DNA from: Streptomyces olivochromogenes
GTDB lineage: Bacteria > Actinomycetota > Actinomycetes > Streptomycetales > Streptomycetaceae
Direction of reading: 5' to 3'
NCBI RefSeq assembly: GCF_001514115.1
Contig: NZ_KQ948458.1
Coordinates: 352,497-416,496, forward strand
DNA length: 64,000 nucleotides
The stretch's first letter is position 1. The number at the start of each line of letters is the position of its first letter. A model generated the notes under the pieces. That model was not told the DNA's origin, searched no databases, and was given only the letters and a program-made list of their open reading frames with translations. Both the position numbers and the translations under genes were made by a program. Of the stretch, positions 17,209 through 24,929 are shown piece by piece.

Positions 17209-17994
17209 CTAGCGCATGAGTTCGCCGGCGTTCACGAGCAGCGACTGCCCCGTGATCGCCCGTGCCCGGTCGGACGCCAGGAACACCGCGGCGTCCGCCA
17301 CATCCCCGTCCGTGGCCAGTTCGGGCAGCGCCATCCGCTCGGTGAGCCGCTGCAGGACGTCCGCCTCCGGCACGCCCTCGGTGTGCGCCGTGAACTGGAC
17401 GTACGCCTCGACGGGCGGCCCCCACATCCACCCCGGCAGCACGGTGTTCACGCGGACGCGATGGGGGCCCAGCTCCCTCGCCAGCGAGTACATCGCGCTC
17501 GTCAGCGCGCCCTTGGACGCCGCGTACGCCGCCTGCCGCACCTGGCTCGGCGCGGCCACCGACGACTGCGTCCCGATGATGACGACCGAGCCGCCGCACA
17601 CCTTCAGTGCGGGCAGACAGGCCCGGGTCATCCGCAGGGTGCCGAGCAGGTTCACGTCGATGACCGACTGCCAGGTGGTGAAATCCGCGTCCTCCAGGCC
17701 GCCGAAGTAGCTGTCCCAGGCCGCCACGTGCACGACCGCGTCGATCCGCCCGAACCGCTCCGCCGCGAGCTCCGCGAGCGCCTCGCACTGCTTCTCGTCC
17801 GTGATGTCCGTGGCCCGGTAGGCCGTGTGCGCGCCGTCCGGGTCGAGCTCGGCCGCGGACGAGGCGAGATTGGCCTCCGTGCGCGCCCCCAGTACCGCGT
17901 TGCCCCCGTCCCGCACGACGGCCGCCGCGACCTGATGGCCGAGCCCGGCCCCGACCCCCGAGACGACGACCGTCTTCCCCACGAGCAGTGACAT
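17209..17994 (-). CDS. SDR family oxidoreductase
   Basis: 261 residues from the ATG at 17994 (GGGGAGG 6 bp upstream). The cofactor loop is slightly unusual (SGVGAGLGHQ). The active site has AAYAASKGAL (Tyr-x3-Lys) and the NVLLGT/NTVLPG segments are normal. The C-terminus SDRARAITGQSLLVNAGELM is typical of classical SDRs. Divergent from an EthD-like gene across 91 bp, so the two are probably co-regulated and may act on the same compound. Confidence 0.88.
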   Translation of the reverse strand: MSLLVGKTVVVSGVGAGLGHQVAAAVVRDGGNAVLGARTEANLASSAAELDPDGAHTAYRATDITDEKQCEALAELAAERFGRIDAVVHVAAWDSYFGGLEDADFTTWQSVIDVNLLGTLRMTRACLPALKVCGGSVVIIGTQSSVAAPSQVRQAAYAASKGALTSAMYSLARELGPHRVRVNTVLPGWMWGPPVEAYVQFTAHTEGVPEADVLQRLTERMALPELATDGDVADAAVFLASDRARAITGQSLLVNAGELMR

Positions 17995-18085
17995 CGGAAG
18001 CCTCCCCAGCTCTGGCGCATTGTCTGACGGGGCGTCAGAGTATGGGCGTCCGGCGGAGGAAGGAAGAGCGAGGAAGGGGATCGTC

Positions 18086-18925
18086 ATGTCGGAGGAGACC
18101 CGTAGCGAGGTGTACGCGGAACTGGCCGCCCTCGGCCCGTACGGCGTCCACCCGGGCCACGCCCTGATCACCATGGTCGAGCCGCACCCGGGCCACGAGT
18201 ACGCGTACAACCGCTGGTACGAGGACGATCACTACTACGCCGGCGCGATGGCCATGCCCTGGATGTACGCGGGCCGCCGCTGGGTCGCCACCCGCGACCT
18301 CCAACTCCTGCGGTACCCCGAGAAGTCGGCGGTCGCCCAGCCGGTCACCGCCGGCTGCTACCTCTCCACGTACTGGGTCACCGAGGGCCGCTACGACGAC
18401 CACATGAGGTGGACCGTCGGCATCAACAAACGGCTGAATCGCGACGGCCGTGTGTACCAGGACCGGACACACGTCTTCACGGCCTTCCAGGACCACGCGG
18501 CCACGGTGTACCGCGACGGCGCCGCCGGCCCCCGCGACTTCCACGCCCTGGACCACCCCTACGCGGGCCTCGTCCTCCAGGTCGTCGACGCCGACTCCGC
18601 CGACCGGCGCGCGGAACTGCTGGAGTGGCTGCGCGCCCGCCACCTCCCCCGGCGCCTGGCGGGCTCCCCGGCCGCGATGGTGACCGTCTTCCGCCCCACC
18701 CCGCTCCCCGGCGACCGTATGACGTACGTGAAGCAGGTCGAGGGCGTCGACACCCGGCTGACCCTCCTGTGGTTCCTGGAGACGGACCCGAGGGAGTGCT
18801 GGGAGGACCACTTCGGCGGACTGGAGGAGGCGGTGGCGGAAGGGGGCTTGGGGAAGGTGGAACTGGTGGCCCCGTTCATTCCGACGGTGCCGGGAACGGA
18901 TCGCTACGTGGACACCTTGCGTTGA
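18086..18925 (+). CDS. Conserved EthD-like (dimeric alpha-beta barrel) protein
   Basis: 279 residues from ATG 18086 (AGGAAGGGGA 6 bp upstream). It seems to be two tandem ferredoxin-like halves: the first around ITMVEPHPGHEYAYNRWYEDDHYYAGAM, the second around YAGLVLQVVDADS and RRAELLEWLRARHLPRRL. The first half is rich in Tyr, Trp and His, as in EthD-type enzymes that act on aromatic or polyketide substrates. The family assignment is by pattern and uncertain. Divergent SDR neighbour suggests a shared pathway. Confidence 0.6.
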   Translation: MSEETRSEVYAELAALGPYGVHPGHALITMVEPHPGHEYAYNRWYEDDHYYAGAMAMPWMYAGRRWVATRDLQLLRYPEKSAVAQPVTAGCYLSTYWVTEGRYDDHMRWTVGINKRLNRDGRVYQDRTHVFTAFQDHAATVYRDGAAGPRDFHALDHPYAGLVLQVVDADSADRRAELLEWLRARHLPRRLAGSPAAMVTVFRPTPLPGDRMTYVKQVEGVDTRLTLLWFLETDPRECWEDHFGGLEEAVAEGGLGKVELVAPFIPTVPGTDRYVDTLR

Positions 18926-18963
18926 ACAGGCGGCGCCCTACGGCGAGTGAGCCGAAGGGGCGC

Positions 18964-19075
18964 GCCTGTGTCGAGACGGCATGGGGGTCCCCCTGCTCGA
19001 ACGAAGTTGAGAGCTTGGGGGAGCGCGGAGGCCCGACGAAGGAGGGTCGAGCACGATCGCCGTCTCGACACAGGC
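18964..19075. repeat. Composite intergenic inverted repeat
   Basis: GCCTGTGTCGAGACGGC (18964-18980) and its exact reverse complement (19059-19075), 17 bp, enclose 78 bp that hold GGGGGTCCCCC and GCTCGAACGAAGTTGAGAGC-type motifs. Outside the arms GGGGCGC and GCGCCCC pair again after a TTTT bulge. It looks like a miniature inverted-repeat or REP-like element of the kind common between Streptomyces genes. Confidence 0.6.
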
Positions 19076-19116
19076 TTTTGCGCCCCGGAGGCGAACCGAG
19101 CCCCAAAAAAGGGGGA

Positions 19117-19157
19117 TAGCCCCCTCGGCCAGGACGGCGGGCCAGTCGAGAGGGCTA
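19117..19157. terminator. Imperfect inverted repeat between convergent genes
   Basis: ATAGCCCCCTC and GAGAGGGCTAT (10 of 11 pairs) with GGCC/GGCC inside, preceded by a run of six A. It lies between the EthD-like gene and the convergent DUF397 gene and would end minus-strand transcription into a U-run. Confidence 0.5.
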
Positions 19158-19219
19158 TTTCGGTGGTGCGTATGCGGTTGGTCGGTGCAGTTGTGGTGGT
19201 GGATGCAGGTGTCGACGCA

Positions 19220-19429
19220 TCAGGCGAGGTCGAAAGCCCCCCGGCTGACCTCGGCCACGAAGGCGTTCCACGAGTCCGCGGGGAACGCCAGCGTGGGGCC
19301 CGCGGGCACCTTGGAGTCCCGTACGGCCATCGCCGCGAGAACCGGGGACTTGACCTCGACACATGCGCCGTTGCCGGTGGAGTAGGAGGACTTGGTCCAC
19401 GTGTCCGTGGCGCCTTGCTGGATTGCCAT
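19220..19429 (-). CDS. DUF397 domain-containing protein
   Basis: 69 residues from ATG 19429 (GGAGA 5 bp upstream). Typical DUF397 landmarks: W-T-K-S-S-Y-S near the N-terminus, GACVEV, VAVRDSK-type VRDSK, and AFVAEVSRGAFDL at the end. These small proteins are almost always encoded next to an XRE-DUF5753 regulator in Streptomyces and are thought to be its partner or antagonist (as in WhiJ- and AbaA-like loci). Confidence 0.9.
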   Translation of the reverse strand: MAIQQGATDTWTKSSYSTGNGACVEVKSPVLAAMAVRDSKVPAGPTLAFPADSWNAFVAEVSRGAFDLA

Positions 19430-19677
19430 GTTCTCTCCGGATAGCCAGTTGTTGAGAGTTGCTGTCACCGCGCTGCGGGTTCGCTACGGAACTCGCCGCG
19501 CGGTTTGCGCCAACGTTGTTGCTCGATGGCGTGATCGACGCTACTCGCCAACATCGGCGGGCGAAGTGACCGTTCACTCGTCCGAGTGGCATATTCCAAT
19601 GGAGTCTTACGCCCCGGCGTGGTGAGGGTGTAGTGTCCGGCACTTTCCCGCCGGGGGCCTGTTCTCCGGGGTATACG

Positions 19678-20535
19678 TCAGCGCGCGTACTCCTTGGCGA
19701 TGTCCGCGATGAACTGCCGCGACTGCTCCACGTTCAGGGCCTGTGCCCGCAGATGCTCGTACATCACGCTGTATTTCTGGACGTCGTTCGCCTTCTCCAG
19801 ATACAGGTCGCTGGTGACGCCCTCGATGTAGACCACGCTGGAGTCCGCCGCGTCCGGGAACTCCAGGATCGCGTACTGCCCGTTGAGCCCCGGGTGCGCG
19901 CCCATGTCGAAGGGGATCACCTGCACGGTGACGTGCGGGAGCTGCGACTGTTCGACGAGGTGTTCCAGCTGGTCGCGCATGAGGGAGCGGTTGCCGACGA
20001 CGCGGCGCAGGGCGGCCTCGTCGAGGACGGTCCACAGTCGGAGCGGGTTCTCCGGGGCGGAGATACGTTCCTGTCGACGCAGCCGAACCTGGACGCGCTT
20101 GTCGATGTCGCCGGAAGCGGTCTCCGGCAGCGCGCCCGCGATCAATGCCTCGGCGTACGGCCGGGTCTGCAGGAGACCGGGGACGACCTGGGGATCGTAG
20201 ACGCGAAGTGACGCGGCGTCGGTTTCCAGCCCGATGTAGACGCTGTACGGGATGTCGCCGAAGGAGTGCCACCAGCCCTGCTGGCGCGAGTCCTTGGCCA
20301 TCTGCATCAGGGAGTCGACGATCCGGTGGTCCTCGACCTCGTAGACCCCGCACAGATCGCGGACGTCACGCTGGCTGATACTGCGCCGTCCGTTCTCCAG
20401 CCGGCTGATCTTCGACTGCGAGACCAGCAGACGCTCGGCGACCTCTTCGGCCGTCATGCCCTTGAGCTCGCGGAGCCGGCGCAGCTCCTGGCCCAGCCGG
20501 CGCCGCCGGACGGTGGGATTGACACTTGACGCCAC
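19678..20535 (-). CDS. XRE helix-turn-helix regulator with DUF5753
   Basis: 285 residues. Helix-turn-helix at about residues 14-65 (LGQELRRLRELKGMTAEEVAERL, SQSKISRLENGRR). The rest is DUF5753, beginning near YIGLETDAASLRVYDPQVVPGLLQT. Paired with the DUF397 gene 248 bp downstream on the same strand, the standard actinomycete developmental/antibiotic regulator pair. An 11-bp palindrome lies about 110 bp upstream. Confidence 0.92.
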   Translation of the reverse strand: MASSVNPTVRRRRLGQELRRLRELKGMTAEEVAERLLVSQSKISRLENGRRSISQRDVRDLCGVYEVEDHRIVDSLMQMAKDSRQQGWWHSFGDIPYSVYIGLETDAASLRVYDPQVVPGLLQTRPYAEALIAGALPETASGDIDKRVQVRLRRQERISAPENPLRLWTVLDEAALRRVVGNRSLMRDQLEHLVEQSQLPHVTVQVIPFDMGAHPGLNGQYAILEFPDAADSSVVYIEGVTSDLYLEKANDVQKYSVMYEHLRAQALNVEQSRQFIADIAKEYAR

Positions 20536-20642
20536 GGGACGTGCACCTCCGGCTGCGGGCCTCTACTTTGCGTATCTGCTGTTGAGCAGACTGCCACCAA
20601 GGTGAGTTCTACCGCTGGGAAACACCGGATATGCGCTGGGTA

Positions 20643-20667
20643 CACGCCAGTTCGGAGAACTGGCGTG
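20643..20667. promoter_or_regulatory. 11-bp palindrome upstream of XRE regulator
   Basis: CACGCCAGTTC-GGA-GAACTGGCGTG, perfect 11-bp arms around a 3-nt centre, 108 bp before the XRE start. Could be an operator of the regulator or a small terminator. Confidence 0.45.
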
Positions 20668-20746
20668 GATATCGCGCGGATCGCGTAAGCGTACGTCGCC
20701 TTCACTCGTACCGTCCGCATATGCGCGACACCCGCGAAATGCGGCC

Positions 20747-20802
20747 GCGCGGGGCGGTGGGGCCGTGTCGTCGTCCGGACGTACGGCCCCACCGCCCCGC
20801 GC
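20747..20802. terminator. 18-bp inverted repeat after GPP34 gene
   Basis: GCGCGGGGCGGTGGGGCC (20747-20764) pairs perfectly with 20785-20802, leaving a 20-nt loop. It lies 140 bp past the GPP34 stop and before the XRE promoter; the obvious role is termination on the minus strand. The rest of the 406-bp gap is GT-rich on the plus strand near 20860-20930 and holds no gene I can support. Confidence 0.7.
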
Positions 20803-20941
20803 GAGCCAGCGGCTCCCGAACCGGGTCTTGGGGACTGCGGTGCGGCGCTGGGGTCGTGCTGGCGGTGCTCTTTGTGGTGCGTGGCGGTGCTGTTGTGCGT
20901 GGTGGTGCGTACGGTGCCTGGTGGCGCCGTGGGACTGCGGC

Positions 20942-21697
20942 TCAGTGGACCACGGCGCGCGCCATGGAACCGTGGCGCGGCTGCATCGGAACACCGCGGG
21001 CGGGTTCCGGTGCGGACCTGACGCCGGCGGTGGCCGGACGGCCTGCCGGTGCCGGGTTGCGGCGTGGCTGTGCACCCACACCGTTCTGAACGTCCATGAC
21101 CGCGTGGGCCACGAGGCCGCCCATGGGGTCATGCCTGATCAGGTCCCGTAGCCGGGAGCGGGACGAGCGTCCCTCGTTGCCCGGATACAGGTGCTTGCCG
21201 AGACCGACCGCATGGGCCAGCGCGGCGAGCGCCGCGGTCCGCGGGTCCGGCGGTACGCCGGTGCGGATCGCGCTGTCCAGCCGGGACCTGATCTCCCGGC
21301 TGATCTCCGTGTCCGTCGCTTGGTAGCGAGTCGTCGGAAGCACCCCGCACATCTGGCCGGCCACGGCATGGACCATGCCGCACCTCTCCAGATGCGAGAG
21401 GTAGGTCTGGCGAAGCCCCAGTCGGGGTCCGCCAATCCAGTTGACCGCGCGTACGGGTGCTCCGCGTCGGCGAAGCAGTTCCAACGCACAGTCCAGTGTT
21501 GGATCTCCAGTCGGCCGTGGCTGCACCACGGCGATACGATCCCCGTCTGGGGCTATCCGTCCGGCCAGCGCCAGCTCTACTAGCTGTGCTCCGGCCAGAC
21601 CGAGGTCGAGCGACTGCGGCTGTGCAGTGGTACCCGTGGTCGGGTCCAACGCCAGCAGCAGAAGCTCTTCCGGAAGAGTTCTGCGGCTCCTGCCCAT
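20942..21697 (-). CDS. GPP34 family phosphoprotein (GOLPH3/Vps74-like)
   Basis: 251 residues. Starts TLPEELLLLALDPTTG, the family's usual opening, with LGLAGAQLVELALAGRI following and YLSHLERCGMVHA, RYQATDTEISREIRSRLDSAI and AALAALAHAVGL further on. The eukaryotic relatives bind PI4P membranes; the bacterial role is unknown. The C-terminal 45 residues are Pro/Arg/Ala-rich and probably disordered. Divergent from the carboxypeptidase gene. Confidence 0.88.
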   Translation of the reverse strand: MGRSRRTLPEELLLLALDPTTGTTAQPQSLDLGLAGAQLVELALAGRIAPDGDRIAVVQPRPTGDPTLDCALELLRRRGAPVRAVNWIGGPRLGLRQTYLSHLERCGMVHAVAGQMCGVLPTTRYQATDTEISREIRSRLDSAIRTGVPPDPRTAALAALAHAVGLGKHLYPGNEGRSSRSRLRDLIRHDPMGGLVAHAVMDVQNGVGAQPRRNPAPAGRPATAGVRSAPEPARGVPMQPRHGSMARAVVH

Positions 21698-21927
21698 CCA
21701 TGCCTCCCCGCGTGGATGAATGACAGGGTGACCCCTCTCACATTGGTCTGTCGAGAGTGCCTGACCGGTTCGTGATGGAACCAGCAGGTATGTCGTTCTC
21801 GTCTACCGCAGGGGTTAAGCCCGCACACAGGACACTGGTACATGGTTCGGACAGCGATGTCCGGGCGGCGGGTCAAGGGTTCACGGTTCGTTGGGCGCCC
21901 GGTGGGTGGCGCACGGAGGAGGCATCG

Positions 21928-24621
21928 GTGGCGGGCGAGTCCCCCGACAGGTCGAAGCAGCACGAGTCGTCGGCGTCGTCGGCAGAAGCGACGCCGGGGA
22001 CCCCGGCCGCGGTTCCGGGCCCGAACCGGGCCGCCGCCGGGGCGGCGGCCGACCCTCGTCTGGCGGTGGCCCGCGAACGGGCCGCCACGGTGAGGGTGGA
22101 TCAGGCGACGGCGGTGTTCTCGACGCGGGCGTTGGCGGAAGGTTCCGCCGGGTCCGGCGGGAAGGGTCCCGTGGAGGACGCGCGACTGCGCGAGGCCGTG
22201 GCCGCCTGGGTCGCTGGGGCGGACGAGAAGGCCCCTGAGGGGGAGTCCGAGGTTCCGGAAGCCTCCAAGGGCCCGGAGGGCCCCGACAAGGCCTCCAAGG
22301 GCGCGGAGGAGGCCGGTACGGCGGCGGAGGCCGCGACCGGGACCGGGGCTGAGGCTGAGACCGAGGCTGGGGCCGAGGCCGAGGCTGAGGGTGCGGCTGG
22401 GGCTGAGGCTGACGGGGAGTCGGCTTCGGGGTCCGGCGCCGACGCCGGCGCCGACATCGATGCCACCGCTGATGCCGACTCCGACTCTGACTCCGACGCG
22501 GACTCTGACGCCAAGTCCGAGTCCGAGTCCGAGGCTGAAGTTGAGGCCGAGGGAACGGCGGCGGATGACGCCGCCACCAACACCGATGCCGACACCGAGC
22601 CGAAGACGGACGCGAAGTCCACGTCGGACGCGGAGTCCGAGACGGCGCCCGAGCCCGAGACCGAGCCCGAGGACGCGAAGCCGGCGGAGACGAAGGACTC
22701 TCCGGAGGACGCGTCCGAAACATCTGAATCCTCGGAGAAGTCCCCGGAGAAGACTTCCGAGACCTCCGAGACCTCCGAGACCTCCGAGACCTCCGAGACC
22801 TCCGAAGGTCCCGAAGATTCCGCGAGCCCCGAAGCCCCCTCGGACGTCGAGGACTCCAAGGACGCGGCGGCGCAGAAGGACTCCAAGGACACCCCGCCCG
22901 CCGACGGTTCGACGTCCGCCGACGACTCGCCGTCCGCGAAGGACGCCCCGGACACCGACGACGCGCCCGAGGCTCCCGTCGACCAGCCCACCGCCATCTT
23001 CAAGGCGCCGAAGCGCCCGGCGGTGGACCAGCCCACCACCATGCTCAAGCTGGGCGGTGCCAAGCCGGCCACCGACAAGCCCGCCGACCAGCCGAAGGCC
23101 GAGCAGTCCAAGGCCGACGAGTCCAAGGCGGACCGGCCGAAGCCCGAGTCCCCGTCCGAGCGCACCAGCAAATTCGTAGCCCTCAAGCCCCTCGACGAAC
23201 CCGTGTCGAGGGTGAAGCCGAAGGCCACCGCGACCCCGTCCGTTCCCGCCGCCTCCTCGTCCACCAGGGTGGCCCCCGCCGACGCCACAGCCGCCCTCCC
23301 GCAGGTCGGCCCCGAGCGCACCACGCAGCAGCCGCTGCCGCCGAAGCCGCCGCTGGACCTGCTGGCCGAGCTGACGAACACGCCGCCGCCCCCGCAGACC
23401 CCGGTGCGGACGCTGGCGCGCCGGGTGAAGATCTGGACGCCGCTGGTCCTGCTGCTCGCGGTGGTCTTTGCGGTCGCACAGTCGCTCCGGCCGCTGCCGA
23501 CCCCGACACTCGACCTCACCGCCGAGTCCAGCTACACCTTCGGCGGCGGTGATGCCTCCATCCCGTGGCCGTCCTCCGGTCAGGGCGCGCTCGACGTCCA
23601 GGGCATCGGTTCGTTCGGCACGTCCGGCGCGCAGAAGGCGGCGCCGATCGCGAGCGTCGCCAAGGTGATGACGGCGTACCTGATCCTGCGCGACCACCCG
23701 ATCAAGTCCGGCGACGGCGCGAAGATCGAGGTGGACCAGAAGGCTCAGGACCAGTCGGACGCAGGCGACGAGTCGACGGTCAACGTGCACGCGGGCGACA
23801 CCATCACGCAGAAGGAGGCCCTGGAGGGCGTCCTGATCGCGTCGGCGAACAACGTGGCCCGGCTGCTGGCCCGCTGGGACGCCGGTTCCGAGTCGGCCTT
23901 CGTCGCCAAGATGAACGCCGCCGCCAAGGACCTCGGGATGACGAACACGACGTACACCGACCCGTCCGGCCTCCAGAAGACGACCGTCAGCACGGCCGCG
24001 GACCAGGTGAAGCTGGCCAAGGCCGCGATGAAGGAAGCCTCCTTCCGCGAGGTCGCCCGGATGATGGAGTACACCGACTACAAGGGCACCAAGCACAGCA
24101 ACTGGAACCACCTCGTCGGCTCGAACAACGTCATCGGCATCAAGACCGGCACCACCACCGCGGCCGGCGGCAACCTCGTCTTCGCGGCGACCAAGGAGAT
24201 CGGCGGCGAGGTGCGGACCATCGTCGGCGCGGTGATCAGCCAGGGCCCCGGCGGCAATGACAACACCATCCTCGGCGGCGCCCTGGCCGCGGGCGACAAG
24301 CTGATCCGCGCCGCGCAGGCCTCGCTGAAGTCCGCGACGATCCTGAAGAAGGGCGATGTCGTCGGTTACGTCGACGACGGGCTCGGCGGCCGTACGCCGG
24401 TCGTGATCACCAAGGACGTCACGGCGGTCGGCTGGGCCGGACTCAAGGTCAAGCTGTCCTTCGTCTCCTCGGAGCTGCCGCACTCCGCGAAGGCCGGCAC
24501 CAAGGTGGGTTCGCTCACCGTGGGTGACGGTGGCAGCAGCAGTGCCGTGCAGGTTCCCGTCGAGCTCCAGAAGGACCTCGCCGAGCCGGGCTTCGGCGCC
24601 AAGCTGACCCGCGTGAGCTGA
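21928..24621 (+). CDS. D-alanyl-D-alanine carboxypeptidase with long disordered N-terminus
   Basis: 897 residues from GTG 21928 (GGAGGAGG 5 bp upstream); the frame is open further upstream to 21757. Residues 1 to about 500 are Ala/Glu/Asp/Ser/Lys-rich and repeat-built, presumably cytoplasmic. One membrane helix (about 503-521) leads to a class A PBP5-like peptidase domain with S576-x2-K579 (SVAK), S639-A-N641 and K739-T-G. It trims the terminal D-Ala of peptidoglycan stem peptides outside the cell. Normal DacC-type enzymes are 380-450 residues, so the excess is all in the N-terminal part. Confidence 0.92.
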   Translation: MAGESPDRSKQHESSASSAEATPGTPAAVPGPNRAAAGAAADPRLAVARERAATVRVDQATAVFSTRALAEGSAGSGGKGPVEDARLREAVAAWVAGADEKAPEGESEVPEASKGPEGPDKASKGAEEAGTAAEAATGTGAEAETEAGAEAEAEGAAGAEADGESASGSGADAGADIDATADADSDSDSDADSDAKSESESEAEVEAEGTAADDAATNTDADTEPKTDAKSTSDAESETAPEPETEPEDAKPAETKDSPEDASETSESSEKSPEKTSETSETSETSETSETSEGPEDSASPEAPSDVEDSKDAAAQKDSKDTPPADGSTSADDSPSAKDAPDTDDAPEAPVDQPTAIFKAPKRPAVDQPTTMLKLGGAKPATDKPADQPKAEQSKADESKADRPKPESPSERTSKFVALKPLDEPVSRVKPKATATPSVPAASSSTRVAPADATAALPQVGPERTTQQPLPPKPPLDLLAELTNTPPPPQTPVRTLARRVKIWTPLVLLLAVVFAVAQSLRPLPTPTLDLTAESSYTFGGGDASIPWPSSGQGALDVQGIGSFGTSGAQKAAPIASVAKVMTAYLILRDHPIKSGDGAKIEVDQKAQDQSDAGDESTVNVHAGDTITQKEALEGVLIASANNVARLLARWDAGSESAFVAKMNAAAKDLGMTNTTYTDPSGLQKTTVSTAADQVKLAKAAMKEASFREVARMMEYTDYKGTKHSNWNHLVGSNNVIGIKTGTTTAAGGNLVFAATKEIGGEVRTIVGAVISQGPGGNDNTILGGALAAGDKLIRAAQASLKSATILKKGDVVGYVDDGLGGRTPVVITKDVTAVGWAGLKVKLSFVSSELPHSAKAGTKVGSLTVGDGGSSSAVQVPVELQKDLAEPGFGAKLTRVS
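22756..22800 (+). repeat. Five tandem TCCGAGACC units (Ser-Glu-Thr)
   Basis: Five perfect 9-bp units inside the disordered region of the carboxypeptidase gene encode (SET)5. Unit number probably varies between strains by slippage. Confidence 0.85.
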
Positions 24622-24929
24622 GCGGCCGTACACAGTGGGCTGAGTGGATGTACGCAGGAAGGTACGGGCGTACGGGTACGGGTACGGGCGTACGAGTGGG
24701 ACGCGCTTCCGGCAGGGGGCGTATCCCCCGTACGCCGGAAGCGTCCCGAACGCCGTGTGAACGCGCCGTGAGCCCGCCGTGAGCGCGGCACGAACGCACC
24801 GCACCCCGTCGGGGCGCCCCACCCGGGAGCTCCCCGGCGGGGCTGCGTGCTAGCGTCGCGAGATCGGGGCAGGTCGCGGGCCGCGGGTCCCGGGCCGAAC
24901 ACGAGAAAACGGGACACGGGAGCCTTGCA
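24622..24929. other. Intergenic region with GTACGG short repeats
   Basis: 308 bp between the carboxypeptidase and the membrane protein genes, same strand. 24661-24697 is made of GTACGG/GCGTAC short repeats. Around 24755-24790 GCCGTGAG/GCCCGCCGTGAG repeats follow. No gene or clear promoter. Confidence 0.4.

Noticed and set aside
21580..24822. 1080-codon minus-strand frame across the carboxypeptidase gene, very rich in Gly/Leu/Arg
   Set aside because: Mirror image of the acidic repeat codons of the real gene; no start context and no recognisable domain.
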